Assembly: GCA_900539455.1 (NCBI GenBank)
Contig: UQCD01000002.1
Coordinates: 1 to 64,000, forward strand
Source: an uncultured Eubacteriales bacterium
GTDB taxonomy: Bacteria; Bacillota; Clostridia; Lachnospirales; Lachnospiraceae
Reading direction: 5' to 3'
DNA length: 64,000 bases
The notes under the pieces are model-generated. The model was not told the origin of the DNA. It saw only the letters and a program-made list of their open reading frames with translations, and ran no database searches. Below are positions 33,086-42,172 of this stretch, one piece after another. The position numbers and the translations under genes were made by a program. How positions within the stretch are numbered: the first letter of the stretch is position 1; the number at the start of each line of letters is the position of its first letter.

Positions 33086-33869
33086 TATTTTGTACCTCGC
33101 TTGTTAAACTGGTGTCACCTTCAGCAGCCTTTACAGGGAAAATAATAGCAGCTGCACCTGAAATAAGTACAGTCAGTATAATAGTTCTGGTACCGTCAGA
33201 CAGCTTTGAGATAACAGGAGTGTAAGCACATATATAGCTAAGTGCAAAGCTTATAACTACTAGCACAGCAACTATTTTATTCTTTTTAGCAGGTGGAATA
33301 ATAATAGCCAAAAACATTCCGTAGAGTGCTACACTAAGGGCGCTGACTATGTTTTTTGGAAGTGCATTTCCTGCCATAATTCCAAAGGAGGTTCCAAATG
33401 CCCAGGCTGGTGCGGCAACAATAATTGCACCATAGGTATAGAAGGGATTTAGAAATCCGGGGCGTGCTATAGCTATACCGAATAATTCATCGGTTACATC
33501 ATAGGCAATAAGCAATCTGTGAAAAAATGGCATTCCTGGAGCACATTTTTGAGCTAAAGCACAGCTCATAAGAAGGTATCTGGCATTTGCTATTAAGGTA
33601 ATAATAGCAATCTCCAAATAGGTTGCGTGGGCTGCAATAAGGCTGAAGGCAGCATATTCTCCAGCAGAGGCATTGTTAAAAAGACTTGCAAAAAAGCCCT
33701 GTATTGGAGTTAGTCCGGCATTTCTAGCTGCAATGCCCAAAGAAAAGGAAACTGCAAAATATCCTAGTGCAATGGGAAGTCCGTCACGAATACCATCGCA
33801 TAATACCTTTCTGCTATAGGAATATGCAGGCATTGCAGCCTTTTGTGATTTGTCTAAAGTCGAATTCAT
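33075..33869 (-). CDS. azlC: AzlC-type branched-chain amino acid exporter subunit
   Basis: The 264-residue membrane protein shows the AzlC signature: GIRDGLPIALGYFAVSFSLG at the start, then FNNASAGEYAAFSLIA and ANARYLLMSCALAQK, with about six to seven helices. Charged residues in YDVTDELFGIA are conserved in the family. It forms a transporter with AzlD encoded just downstream. A perfect consensus promoter lies upstream on the minus strand (33963-33991). The start follows AAGGAT. Confidence 0.92.
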   Translation of the reverse strand: MNSTLDKSQKAAMPAYSYSRKVLCDGIRDGLPIALGYFAVSFSLGIAARNAGLTPIQGFFASLFNNASAGEYAAFSLIAAHATYLEIAIITLIANARYLLMSCALAQKCAPGMPFFHRLLIAYDVTDELFGIAIARPGFLNPFYTYGAIIVAAPAWAFGTSFGIMAGNALPKNIVSALSVALYGMFLAIIIPPAKKNKIVAVLVVISFALSYICAYTPVISKLSDGTRTIILTVLISGAAAIIFPVKAAEGDTSLTSEVQNNEK

Positions 33870-33962
33870 ACTAATATATCCTTTATATTCTTTTAATCTT
33901 TCAGAAATTTTAAAGTTTCTGGTAATCTTTTTTCACAAATAATAAATTGTAAAGCAAAGGGT

Positions 33963-33991
33963 ATTATAACCCATATTGCAAAGGGTGTCAA
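33963..33991 (-). promoter_or_regulatory. Consensus promoter of azlCD
   Basis: Read on the minus strand, TTGACA (33986-33991) and TATAAT (33963-33968) have a 17-base spacer. The leader to azlC is about 85 bases. Near-palindromes such as TACCTTTAAGGGTA at about 33995-34008 lie just upstream. Confidence 0.85.
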
Positions 33992-34062
33992 AATACCTTT
34001 AAGGGTACTAAAGGGGAAGTTTAAAGAGAAATTTTAAAGGTACTTATAATATATTTTTTATA

Positions 34063-34090
34063 TTGACAGATAAAATATATGAAGTATAAT
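34063..34090 (+). promoter_or_regulatory. Promoter of the trpD T-box transcript
   Basis: TTGACA (34063-34068) and TATAAT (34085-34090) are separated by 16 bases. The T-box leader starts a few bases downstream. Confidence 0.85.
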
Positions 34091-34097
34091 GATAAAG

Positions 34098-34421
34098 GAT
34101 AAATGAATTAAACCGTTGAAGCGGAGATAACGGCGATGATGCCTATAAAGAGAGCCTGTGTTGCTGAAAGTCAGGTTAGAAACAAGTTGTCAAATGGACC
34201 GCGGAGGGCATAGTCAAAAGCAAGTGACATATTAGCTTGCCCAGTATTCTATGACGAGATGACATGCGTTAGTTGTCGAGGATATGTAGGTATCCTGCTA
34301 AGAGCATAAGCTCAAGCTTATGAATTCAAGGTGGCACCGCGGATAAGCTTAAAAAATCATTAAAGAAAGTTATTCGTCCTTGATAGAATGTAAAAGGTAA
34401 CATTCTGTCAAGGATTTTTTT
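34098..34421 (+). promoter_or_regulatory. Tryptophan T-box leader
   Basis: The T-box core AGGTGGCACCGCGG lies at 34329-34342. The terminator pairs TCCTTGATAGAATG (34377-34390) with CATTCTGTCAAGGA (34401-34414), followed by seven T. A likely Trp specifier TGG, followed by A, is at 34195-34197. The next gene is trpD, which supports tryptophan control through uncharged tRNA-Trp. Confidence 0.92.
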
Positions 34422-34468
34422 GTATACATAAGGAAAATATACAGAAAAATGTAGCTTACTGTATATAA

Positions 34469-34522
34469 CCTGTAAGGTGGAATTGCTTTCACTGTGTTAT
34501 AGGGATATAACAGCTTTACAGG
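34469..34522 (+). other. Second hairpin between the T-box terminator and trpD
   Basis: CCTGTAA (34469-34475) pairs with TTACAGG (34516-34522), and inside it TGTTATA (34495-34501) pairs with TATAACA (34506-34512). No T-run follows. It lies in 140 bases of extra leader after the T-box terminator and may influence translation or stability. Confidence 0.5.
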
Positions 34523-34562
34523 ATAAGAAATTGACAGAAGCAAATTTAAAGGAGGAAGCACA

Positions 34563-35579
34563 ATGATAAAAGAAGCTATTGTAAAAATTGTAAACAAGGG
34601 AGATTTAACCTATGATGAAGCATATGAGGTAATGAATGAAATAATGAGTGGAGAAACAACTCCTACACAGAATGCAGCATTTTTAGCAGCATTATCAACA
34701 AAAAGCACAAAGGCTGAAACTACAGATGAAATAGCAGGCTGTGCAAAAGCTATGAGAGATAATGCAATAAAAGTGGAAACAAATATGGATTTATTTGAAA
34801 TCGTTGGAACTGGTGGCGACAATTCTGGCAGCTTTAATATTTCTACAACAGCAGCAATCGTGGCAGCAGCCGGTGGAATGAAGGTAGCAAAGCACGGAAA
34901 TCGTGCAGCTTCCTCAAAATGTGGTACAGCAGATTGTCAGGAGGCTTTAGGCATTAATATTGAGCAAGATCCAGAAAAATGTATAGAATTATTGGAAAAG
35001 GTTGGTATGTGCTTCTTCTTTGCACAAAAGTATCATACCTCAATGAAATATGTAGGACCAATTCGTAGGGAATTAGGCTTTAGAACTGTATTTAATATAT
35101 TAGGACCTCTTACCAACCCAGGAAGCCCAAGTATGCAGCTATTAGGTGTATATGATGAGTATTTAGTGGAGCCATTGGCACAGGTACTTATAAGTCTTGG
35201 TGTTAAAAGAGGAATGGTCGTTTATGGTCATGACAAATTAGATGAAATATCTATGAGTGCACCTACCACAGTATGTGAGTTTAAGAATGGCTGGTTTAAA
35301 ACCTACACCATTACACCAGAGCAATTTGGATTTGAAAGATGCACAAAGGCTGATTTGGAGGGTGGCACACCAGAGGAAAATGCAAAGATAACCAGAGAAA
35401 TCTTAAACGGTGCAGCAGGACCTAAGAGAAATGCTGTACTTATGAATGCTGGTGCAGCACTTTACATAGGTGGCAAGGCAGATAGCATAAAGGAAGGAAT
35501 TGACCTTGCAGCAAGCATAATTGATTCAAAGAAGGCACTTGAAACCTTAGAAAAGCTTATAGAGGTAAGCAATAAATAA
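34563..35579 (+). CDS. trpD: Anthranilate phosphoribosyltransferase
   Basis: The 338-residue enzyme transfers the phosphoribosyl group to anthranilate in tryptophan synthesis. The PRPP-binding GTGGDNSGSFNISTTAA, then KHGNRAASSKCGTADCQEAL, and the substrate site GPLTNPGSP are all present; length is normal. AGGAGG precedes the ATG. No other trp gene lies in the window, so trpD stands alone under a tryptophan T-box. A thymidine-phosphorylase-like role is excluded by the full TrpD motif set. Confidence 0.95.
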   Translation: MIKEAIVKIVNKGDLTYDEAYEVMNEIMSGETTPTQNAAFLAALSTKSTKAETTDEIAGCAKAMRDNAIKVETNMDLFEIVGTGGDNSGSFNISTTAAIVAAAGGMKVAKHGNRAASSKCGTADCQEALGINIEQDPEKCIELLEKVGMCFFFAQKYHTSMKYVGPIRRELGFRTVFNILGPLTNPGSPSMQLLGVYDEYLVEPLAQVLISLGVKRGMVVYGHDKLDEISMSAPTTVCEFKNGWFKTYTITPEQFGFERCTKADLEGGTPEENAKITREILNGAAGPKRNAVLMNAGAALYIGGKADSIKEGIDLAASIIDSKKALETLEKLIEVSNK

Positions 35580-35627
35580 TTAAATAGAATTACATAATAA
35601 ATAATTGAAATAATTGAGTGTGTATTT

Positions 35628-35665
35628 ATAGCCAGATAAAAGTAGGGATATTTTTATCTGGCTAT
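35628..35665 (+). terminator. Hairpin after trpD
   Basis: ATAGCCAGATAAAA (35628-35641) pairs with TTTTATCTGGCTAT (35652-35665). The stem is long and perfect but no T-run follows. Confidence 0.55.
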
Positions 35666-35839
35666 GTTAAAAGTAGGTGTTGGGTAAAAGATATGTATTA
35701 AGTAGGAGGTAAGTATTAGGTAAAGGATAAATATTAAATAGAGAATAAATATAGTCTAAAAAGTATGTAGAAAATTGTAAAAATATAATGCTTTAATCAT
35801 TTTATTTAAAAATATAAGATTTAAATAAATAAACTTTAG

Positions 35840-35898
35840 TCCCAAGTCAAAATCCTAAATTAATATATTAATTTAAGTATTTGGCTTGGGATTTTATG
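35840..35898 (+). terminator. Second hairpin with T-rich tail after trpD
   Basis: TCCCAAGTCAAA (35840-35851) pairs with TTTGGCTTGGGA (35880-35891), with an inner AAATTAATATATTAATTT palindrome, followed by TTTTATG. The stretch 35666-35839 holds only A+T-rich sequence with loose repeats of GTATTAGGTAAA-like words. Confidence 0.6.
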
Positions 35899-35945
35899 TT
35901 TCTTATCCAATATTATAAATCATTTTTGTAAAAAACTGAAAGTAT

Positions 35946-35992
35946 TTGACTTAATAAAAATTATAGTATAAAATAAGTACGATTTCGTACTT
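35946..35992 (+). promoter_or_regulatory. Promoter and palindromic operator of the marR-MATE operon
   Basis: TTGACT (35946-35951) and TATAAA (35967-35972) have a short 15-base spacer. Directly after lies AAGTACGATTTCGTACTT (35975-35992), a perfect palindrome with 8-base arms, as expected for a MarR dimer site. Binding by the product of 36012-36491 is inferred. Confidence 0.72.
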
Positions 35993-36011
35993 AAACCACA
36001 GGAGAAAAAAT

Positions 36012-36491
36012 ATGAAAGCTTCAAAAAAGAAAAGTGATGTAGACAATCAACAAATTGACAATAGTATTTTTAAGAAAATTCATCAGATTAATTTTTTAAT
36101 GGCAGAAATAGATGGAATATATCATCAGGCAGCTTTAAAGCTACAGGTATCAGATAGTGTTATGTGTGTGCTGTATGCCATTTATGACAATGGAGATAAC
36201 TGTCTGTTGAGTCAGGTTTATAAGCAATCAGGAACAAGCAAGCAAACTGTAAACTCAGCACTTAGAAAGCTTGAAAATATGGGGATAATATATCTGGAGA
36301 TTTACAAGGGAAAGTCCAAGAAAATATGCTTGACAAAGGAAGGCATTGATTATGTAGAAAAGACTGCTGCAAGATTGTATATGGCAGAAAATCAAGCCTT
36401 TGCCAGTTGGAAACAGGAAGAGATAGATATGTATATTAGTTTAATGGAAAAATACAAAGCTACATTACAAAAACAGGTTGAAGAATTGTAG
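36012..36491 (+). CDS. MarR family transcriptional regulator
   Basis: The 159-residue protein has a MarR winged-helix core: LSQVYKQSGTSKQTVNSALR is the recognition helix region and LENMGIIYLEIYKGKSKKI the wing. A charged N-terminal extension of about 20 residues precedes it. It lies 35 bases upstream of a MATE efflux pump and just downstream of a perfect palindrome over its own promoter. It probably represses both genes until a toxic compound binds. Confidence 0.9.
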   Translation: MKASKKKSDVDNQQIDNSIFKKIHQINFLMAEIDGIYHQAALKLQVSDSVMCVLYAIYDNGDNCLLSQVYKQSGTSKQTVNSALRKLENMGIIYLEIYKGKSKKICLTKEGIDYVEKTAARLYMAENQAFASWKQEEIDMYISLMEKYKATLQKQVEEL

Positions 36492-36526
36492 CTAAAGTCT
36501 ACAATGACAAGAAAACGGAGGAAAAA

Positions 36527-37861
36527 ATGAATATAAAATTATCAGATCATTTCACCTATAGAAAGCTTTTAAGGTTTACCTTACCGTCCATTGCAATGAT
36601 GATATTTACATCAATATATGGTGTAGTAGACGGATTTTTCGTATCAAATTTTGCAGGTAAAACACCTTTTGCAGCAGTAAATCTTATAATGCCATTTTTA
36701 ATGATTGTAGCAACAGTAGGTTTTATATTTGGTACAGGTGGTACAGCTATAGTAGCAAAAACCTTTGGAATGGGTGATAAAAAGAAGGCAAATGATTACT
36801 TTTCATTATTTGTTTATACAGCCTTTATTATCGGCGTGATTTTGGCTGTTTTAGGCTTTATATTTATAAGACCTATTGCAGCTAAGCTGGGGGCTAGTGG
36901 GGAATTATTGGAAAATTGCGTGTTATATGCGAGAATTATATTAATAGCATTGCCTTTTTATGTTTTACAGCTATTATTTCAAAGCTTTTTTATAACAGCA
37001 GAAAAACCACAGCTTGGACTTTGTGTAACTATTGCCTCTGGTGTTACTAATATGATATTAGATGCAGTGCTGGTAATTTTATTACCAAAGGAATATAAGC
37101 TTTTAGGCGCTGCTGCTGCAACAGGAATGAGCCAGATTGTAGGTGGTGTCATACCAATATTTTATTTTGCCAGAAAAAATAGCAGTTTATTGAAATTAGG
37201 AAAAACCAGATTTAATGGAAAGGCTATTTTAAAGGCTTGTACAAATGGTTCCTCAGAGTTTATGAGTAATGTGGCAATGAGTGTTGTAGGTATGCTGTTT
37301 AATAAGCAGCTATTAAAGTATGTTGGTGAAAATGGAGTTGCTGCATATGGAGTAATGATGTATGTAAGTATGATTTTTGCTGCTGCATTTATTGGCTATT
37401 CCATAGGAACCTCTCCTGTAATCGGATATAATGACGGAGCAGGCGAGCATAAGGAGCTACAGGGAATACTGAAAAAGAGTATTAGGATAATAGGTGTATT
37501 TGGAATTTGCATGACTATATCAGCACAGCTTTTAGCAATACCATTAGCCCATATTTTTGTGGGTTATGATACAGAACTTATGAATTTAACAGTATCGGGA
37601 TTCAGGGTTTTTGCACTAAGCTTCTTATTTATGGGCTTTGCAATTTATGGCTCGGGATTTTTTACTGCATTGAATGATGGAGTAACATCAGCTATTATTT
37701 CCTTCCTTAGAACCCTAGTATTTGAGGTGCTTGCAGTATTATTGCTGCCTAAAATATTTGGCATTAATGGAATATGGGCGTCTGTTGTAGTAGCCGAGTT
37801 TATGGCAGTAATACTGGTAGTAATATTTATGATTATAAAGAGAAAAAAATACAATTATTAA
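36527..37861 (+). CDS. MATE family efflux transporter
   Basis: The 444-residue membrane protein has twelve predicted helices and MATE features: FTLPSIAMMIFTSIYGVVDG near the start, then AAVNLIMPFLM and FFITAEKPQLGL. Family knowledge: MATE pumps exchange Na+ or H+ for cationic drugs. The preceding MarR regulator suggests inducible efflux. CGGAGG precedes the ATG. Length is normal. Confidence 0.93.
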   Translation: MNIKLSDHFTYRKLLRFTLPSIAMMIFTSIYGVVDGFFVSNFAGKTPFAAVNLIMPFLMIVATVGFIFGTGGTAIVAKTFGMGDKKKANDYFSLFVYTAFIIGVILAVLGFIFIRPIAAKLGASGELLENCVLYARIILIALPFYVLQLLFQSFFITAEKPQLGLCVTIASGVTNMILDAVLVILLPKEYKLLGAAAATGMSQIVGGVIPIFYFARKNSSLLKLGKTRFNGKAILKACTNGSSEFMSNVAMSVVGMLFNKQLLKYVGENGVAAYGVMMYVSMIFAAAFIGYSIGTSPVIGYNDGAGEHKELQGILKKSIRIIGVFGICMTISAQLLAIPLAHIFVGYDTELMNLTVSGFRVFALSFLFMGFAIYGSGFFTALNDGVTSAIISFLRTLVFEVLAVLLLPKIFGINGIWASVVVAEFMAVILVVIFMIIKRKKYNY

Positions 37862-37868
37862 GAACTAC

Positions 37869-37935
37869 TTGACAACACAGAGTAGCAGTTATATTATAGT
37901 GCCATATCTACTTGATATTACATAGTAGGTGTGGC
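37869..37935 (+). promoter_or_regulatory. Promoter and dyad operator of the second padR gene
   Basis: TTGACA (37869-37874) and TATTAT (37892-37897) have a 17-base spacer. GCCATATCTACT (37901-37912) and AGTAGGTGTGGC (37924-37935) form a dyad with 10 of 12 matches over the transcription start region. Control by the PadR protein encoded at 37969 is inferred. Confidence 0.7.
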
Positions 37936-37968
37936 ATGAATTGTTTCATTAAGAAAGGAGCAATATTA

Positions 37969-38310
37969 GTGGAAGATTCACAGCTTCTTAGAGGTGTGCT
38001 GGAGGGGTGTGTGCTGGCAATTATAAAAAGAGGCGAAACCTATGGATATGAAATTATTGCAAAATTAGAGGCTTCTGGCTTTAACAATATACAGGAGGGA
38101 ACCTTATATCCGGTTTTAACAAGATTAGAAAAAAAAGGTCTTATTACCTGTCGAAAAGCAAAATCTCCTTTTGGACCTATTAGAAAGTATTATTCTATTT
38201 CAAAAGAAGGAAATGTTTACTACGAAAGCTTTGTTGAAAATTTTGAAAAGCTGGTTAAGGCTGCAAATATTGCAATAAAAGGAGGAAACCAAGATGAAGA
38301 ACAGTTATAG
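37969..38310 (+). CDS. PadR family transcriptional regulator
   Basis: The 113-residue protein starts at GTG 37969, eight bases after AAAGGAG; the longer frame from 37912 runs through the operator and is unlikely. PadR motifs are clear: GETYGYEIIAKLEASGF, NIQEGTLYPVLTRLEKKGLI and RKYYSISKEG. It overlaps the next gene by 17 bases. As with the pair at 1046-2374, it probably represses its own operon. Confidence 0.92.
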   Translation: MEDSQLLRGVLEGCVLAIIKRGETYGYEIIAKLEASGFNNIQEGTLYPVLTRLEKKGLITCRKAKSPFGPIRKYYSISKEGNVYYESFVENFEKLVKAANIAIKGGNQDEEQL

Positions 38311-39331
38311 TTATTATACTGATAAATTAGAAGGAAAATACAAGTCAACCTTTTGTGATATAGAAACCTACGGATGGACTGTGGATATGGACAGCATTTT
38401 GTATGAGGAAAAAATGAGTGAGCTATTAGATATTTTTATAAATGCACAAGAGGAAAATAAGGAAATTGATTTAATTGTAGGAAGTGATATAAACAGCTTT
38501 TGTGAGAACTTTTTTTCAGAAGTACCAAAAAACTCAAAAATCAAAGAGTTTTTTGATACTGTGAAGCGAATGGCATGGATTCTGGTTATATTTGATGGAA
38601 TAGACATTTTGTTAGAATTAAGTGAAGAAAAAACAGCTACATCAGACATTGGTGGTTTCATATTTATTTTTATATGTACATATGCGATTTCCAGATTAAT
38701 TGCCATTGCTACAAGAAAGTTTTTCTATAATAAATTAAAGATTAAGTATAAAACCAGAAGAACTTTAATTATTGCTACCCAGATAGTGTGTGCAGTAATT
38801 ATTTTTATGGTCGCTTTTATTAATTTAAGAGATGTGGTGGTAATTCCTAGTTATATAGAAGTAGGCATAGCAGCAGTATATTTGGCAATATATTACATTT
38901 TTAATTATAAACGCTTGAAAAAGGACAAGTTGGAAAGAGGGAAGGCAGAGCTTATTGAAAATATAGATATTAGTGGAGAAATGATCAATAAGTTTGACAA
39001 ATTAAATAAAAAACGAGCAAAAAAGGGTAAGAGTCCTTTGACAATGGATGAATTTGTAGCTAAGGAAGAAAAATTTACAAACAAAATACCATTAATTAAT
39101 AAAATGTATCTGGTATTGCCTATTCCTTTTACAATAATAGGCTTTGTAGTAACACTTATCAGTGATGGCTTTGAATCAGATTCAGATATGGCTATATTTG
39201 TTGTAATTATGCTGGGAATAGAGTATTTGATTATGATAGCATTTTATAAGATGGAATCAAAAATATATGTAATGAGAAAAAAATGGCAGGATAGTTATTA
39301 CAAAGCAAATAATAATGTAGAAGAAGATTGA
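38294..39331 (+). CDS. DUF1048-like membrane protein, PadR partner
   Basis: The 345-residue protein begins with a soluble domain (1-90) containing YYTDKLEGKYKSTFCDIETY and LIVGSDINSFCENFFSE, as in DUF1048-type proteins encoded beside PadR regulators. Membrane helices follow near 93-110, 118-138, 158-175, 182-200, 272-292 and 298-318. Its start lies inside the padR gene with AAAGGAGGA before it. Its role is probably in envelope signalling, but nothing specific is visible. Confidence 0.72.
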   Translation: MKNSYSYYTDKLEGKYKSTFCDIETYGWTVDMDSILYEEKMSELLDIFINAQEENKEIDLIVGSDINSFCENFFSEVPKNSKIKEFFDTVKRMAWILVIFDGIDILLELSEEKTATSDIGGFIFIFICTYAISRLIAIATRKFFYNKLKIKYKTRRTLIIATQIVCAVIIFMVAFINLRDVVVIPSYIEVGIAAVYLAIYYIFNYKRLKKDKLERGKAELIENIDISGEMINKFDKLNKKRAKKGKSPLTMDEFVAKEEKFTNKIPLINKMYLVLPIPFTIIGFVVTLISDGFESDSDMAIFVVIMLGIEYLIMIAFYKMESKIYVMRKKWQDSYYKANNNVEED

Positions 39332-39502
39332 AGCATATTTACAAAATAAGGTATTTATAATATAATAATATATAGGTTATTTGCGTAAGAATGAGTATAG
39401 AAATTAGAAATTAAAAAAATTGAAAAAATCACTAAGGATATTTCTATTTTAGCCGATATACATATTAGTTGATATAATAGAAATGGTTAGGAGAAAATTG
39501 AA

Positions 39503-40048
39503 ATGGAAAATCAAGACAAAGTACAAAATGATGGCTCCAAAAAGGTAGATTCAAAGACTATCTGTATATTGGTACTTATTGGAGTGATTTTAGTCGGAGT
39601 TATAGTGGGCATTTGTATTTTCTACTTTGGAAATAAAAAAGAGAAACAGCAGGAAACTACTACAGTAAATAGCAAATATGATTCAAATATAATTTTAGAT
39701 AAAGATGATGTAAATAAAAGCTCTGAAACAGTTGAAAATGGGCAGATGAGTTTGGAAATGAAAAATGTTGCCATCAGCAAGGACGGAATTAATTTTAATT
39801 GTTATCTTTGCAATGCAAAGGAAAATAAATTTGATATTTTCATTACCATACAGGACTATGACACAGGTGCTGAGCTATTTCGTTCAGGTGTTATGCCTGT
39901 GGGCTCAAGGATAGAAAAAATGAAGTTCAATAAAGAGTTAGAGGAAGGGGAGTACAGTACAGTTATTACATTTCATCAGTTAGAAAGTGATGGAGAAACG
40001 GAACACGCAAAGGTAAGTGTTGCTTATACTTTGAATGTTACTAAATAG
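39503..40048 (+). CDS. Membrane-anchored hypothetical protein
   Basis: The 181-residue protein has a short cytoplasmic N-terminus, one membrane helix (about 20-44) and an extracellular part. The latter has a low-complexity linker (50-80) and a beta-rich domain with INFNCYLCNAKENKFDIFIT and FRSGVMPVGSRIEK. Similar domains occur in surface proteins of Clostridia near genes for secreted pseudopilin or WxL-like proteins. It lies 100 bases upstream of a secreted protein gene. TATAAT at 39473-39478 is a probable -10 box. Function is unknown. Confidence 0.68.
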   Translation: MENQDKVQNDGSKKVDSKTICILVLIGVILVGVIVGICIFYFGNKKEKQQETTTVNSKYDSNIILDKDDVNKSSETVENGQMSLEMKNVAISKDGINFNCYLCNAKENKFDIFITIQDYDTGAELFRSGVMPVGSRIEKMKFNKELEEGEYSTVITFHQLESDGETEHAKVSVAYTLNVTK

Positions 40049-40149
40049 TTAGTATTATAAATTTGTGCTACATTAAATGTTTAATATACACGATGATTGG
40101 TCTATAGACTTATAGAGGCAATCAAATATAAATCATGGAGGATTTTTAT

Positions 40150-40803
40150 ATGAGAGCAAAGAAATTATTAGCAACTTTAATGGCAACAACAATGATTTTT
40201 GGAACAACAATGTCAGTATATGCAACTGAGATATCTACACCAGATGCTAGTGGTGCATTTACATCTACAGTTGAAGGTGATAGTACAATCGCAACACCTA
40301 CAATTAAGATTACAGTTCCAACAGATGTTTCACTTACAATCGACCCTTATAAGATTAACGCAAAAGGACAGATTGTATCAGAGGATAAGTTCATCAAGAA
40401 CGAAAGCAATGTTCCTGTTTCAGTAGGTATGGGACTCTATGCTACAAAGAAAACAGACGAATGTGATATTACATTAGCTACAGGAGCATTAAAGGGAACA
40501 GAAACCACAAAGAGCGTATTCGCTTATGCAGATGTAGTTTCATCAGATGATGGACAGAGTGCTACACATAGCGGAACATTTGATTCAAAGAGTGTTTCAC
40601 AGTTCGCATTAGCTTATGGTACTGCTGAAAAGCATACAACAAAGGCAAATATGATTACATTAGCAAAGGGTAGTGAAAATGCTACATATGCTGCATACAA
40701 TTTCCAGGGTGCCGTTACAACAAAGAATGCAAAAGCTTGGACAGACAAGGATGTTTTAACTGTAACTGTTGTATTTACATTTACACCAGTTCTCGCAGAT
40801 TAG
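40150..40803 (+). CDS. Secreted surface protein
   Basis: The 217-residue protein has a clear signal peptide (about 1-27, ending SVYA-TE). The mature part is rich in Thr, Ser and Ala and predicted to be beta-structured, with TIKITVPTDVSLTIDPYKI and a C-terminal VFTFTPVLAD. This looks like WxL-type or other exported beta-sandwich proteins, but no WxL motif is seen. ATG 40150 follows GGAGG by about eight bases. G+C is higher than in neighbours and codon use suggests good expression. It ends before a strong terminator. No anchor motif is visible. Confidence 0.75.
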   Translation: MRAKKLLATLMATTMIFGTTMSVYATEISTPDASGAFTSTVEGDSTIATPTIKITVPTDVSLTIDPYKINAKGQIVSEDKFIKNESNVPVSVGMGLYATKKTDECDITLATGALKGTETTKSVFAYADVVSSDDGQSATHSGTFDSKSVSQFALAYGTAEKHTTKANMITLAKGSENATYAAYNFQGAVTTKNAKAWTDKDVLTVTVVFTFTPVLAD

Positions 40804-40855
40804 TATATTAACAATAACAAACAAATTTAATATTAAACATTAGTGTATATATTAA

Positions 40856-40895
40856 AAGAGGCTGTGTTGAAATTTTTCAACACAGCTTCTTTTAT
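40856..40895 (+). terminator. Strong terminator after the surface protein gene
   Basis: GAGGCTGTGTTGAAA (40858-40872) pairs with TTTCAACACAGCTTC (40875-40889), followed by TTTTATT. Confidence 0.92.
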
Positions 40896-40972
40896 TGAAA
40901 AAATATATTATGATGTGATATACTTGTGTGTGGTAAGTTTTCATTTATCAAAAGCGAAAGAGAGGCTTTTAT

Positions 40973-42139
40973 ATGAACATTAAAATTTCAGATGCAATTA
41001 AGTACATAGGAGTAGATGACACTACCTTAGATTTATTTGAAAGTCAGTATGTTATTCCAGAGGGAGTATCCTACAATTCATATTTAATTATGGACGAAAA
41101 AATAGCACTTATGGATACTGTTGATGCAAGAGGTGCAGAGGAATGGGAGAAAAATCTATTAAATGAGTTAAATGGAAAAAAAGTAGATTATGTAATTGTT
41201 TCACATATGGAGCCTGACCATGCAGGCAGTTTAAAAAGAGTAGTTGAGCTATTCCCAGAGGTAACATTGGTAGGCAATGCAAAAACCTTTGTTATGATAA
41301 AGCAGTTTTATGAGGATATGGAAATTAAAAATACACTGGTGGTTAAAGAAGGAGATACACTTTCTCTAGGAGGTCATACACTTAATTTTGTAATGGCACC
41401 AATGGTTCATTGGCCAGAGGTAATGGTTACATATGAAAGCAGTGAAAAGGTATTGTTTTCAGCAGATGGCTTTGGAAAGTTTGGAGCATTGTCACTTACA
41501 CAAAATGAGGAGGATTGGGCGTGTGAGGCTAGAAGATACTATTTTAATATAGTTGGAAAATATGGTGCTCCAGTCCAGACCTTACTTAAAAAAGCAGCAG
41601 CACTTGATATTGCTATGATTTGCCCATTACACGGTCCTGTTTTAAAAGACAATTTAGAATATTACATAAATCTCTATGATATTTGGAGCAGCTATAAGCC
41701 GGAAAACAAGGGAATATTCGTAGCATATGCTTCTATTCACGGAAATACTGCTTTTGCAGCTAATGAGTTTGCAAAAATACTTAAGGATAAGGGTGAAAAG
41801 GTGGTTGTTACAGATTTGTCAAGATGTGATATAGCTGAAGCTGTAGAGGATGCCTTTAGATATGACAGAATGGTATTAGCAGCAGCAAGCTACGATGCCG
41901 GGGTATTTCCTGTAATGCAGGATTTTTTACATCATCTTCAGGCAAAGGCATATCAGAATAGAACAGTCGGTATCATAGAAAATGGTACATGGGCGCCAAC
42001 AGCAGCAAAGACAATGAAGGGTATATTAGATACAATGAAGAATATTAATGTTGTCCAGCCAGTTGTAACAATAAAATCTACACTTAAAGAAAGTGATGTA
42101 GCAGGTCTTAATGAATTGGCAGAGGCTTTATGCAAGTAA
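40973..42139 (+). CDS. Flavodiiron protein (FprA/A-type flavoprotein)
   Basis: The 388-residue enzyme has a metallo-beta-lactamase-like di-iron domain (1-245) and a flavodoxin domain (250-388). Iron ligands are visible in HMEPDHAGS, then MVHWPEVM and CPLHGPV; the FMN loop is YASIHGNTAF. Family knowledge: these cytoplasmic proteins reduce O2 to water or NO to N2O in anaerobes. It is flanked by a SulP transporter gene 33 bases downstream, possibly co-transcribed. No rubredoxin domain is fused. Confidence 0.95.
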   Translation: MNIKISDAIKYIGVDDTTLDLFESQYVIPEGVSYNSYLIMDEKIALMDTVDARGAEEWEKNLLNELNGKKVDYVIVSHMEPDHAGSLKRVVELFPEVTLVGNAKTFVMIKQFYEDMEIKNTLVVKEGDTLSLGGHTLNFVMAPMVHWPEVMVTYESSEKVLFSADGFGKFGALSLTQNEEDWACEARRYYFNIVGKYGAPVQTLLKKAAALDIAMICPLHGPVLKDNLEYYINLYDIWSSYKPENKGIFVAYASIHGNTAFAANEFAKILKDKGEKVVVTDLSRCDIAEAVEDAFRYDRMVLAAASYDAGVFPVMQDFLHHLQAKAYQNRTVGIIENGTWAPTAAKTMKGILDTMKNINVVQPVVTIKSTLKESDVAGLNELAEALCK

Positions 42140-42172
42140 GGATTTAAGTACAAGTAACAGGAGATGCGAGAA

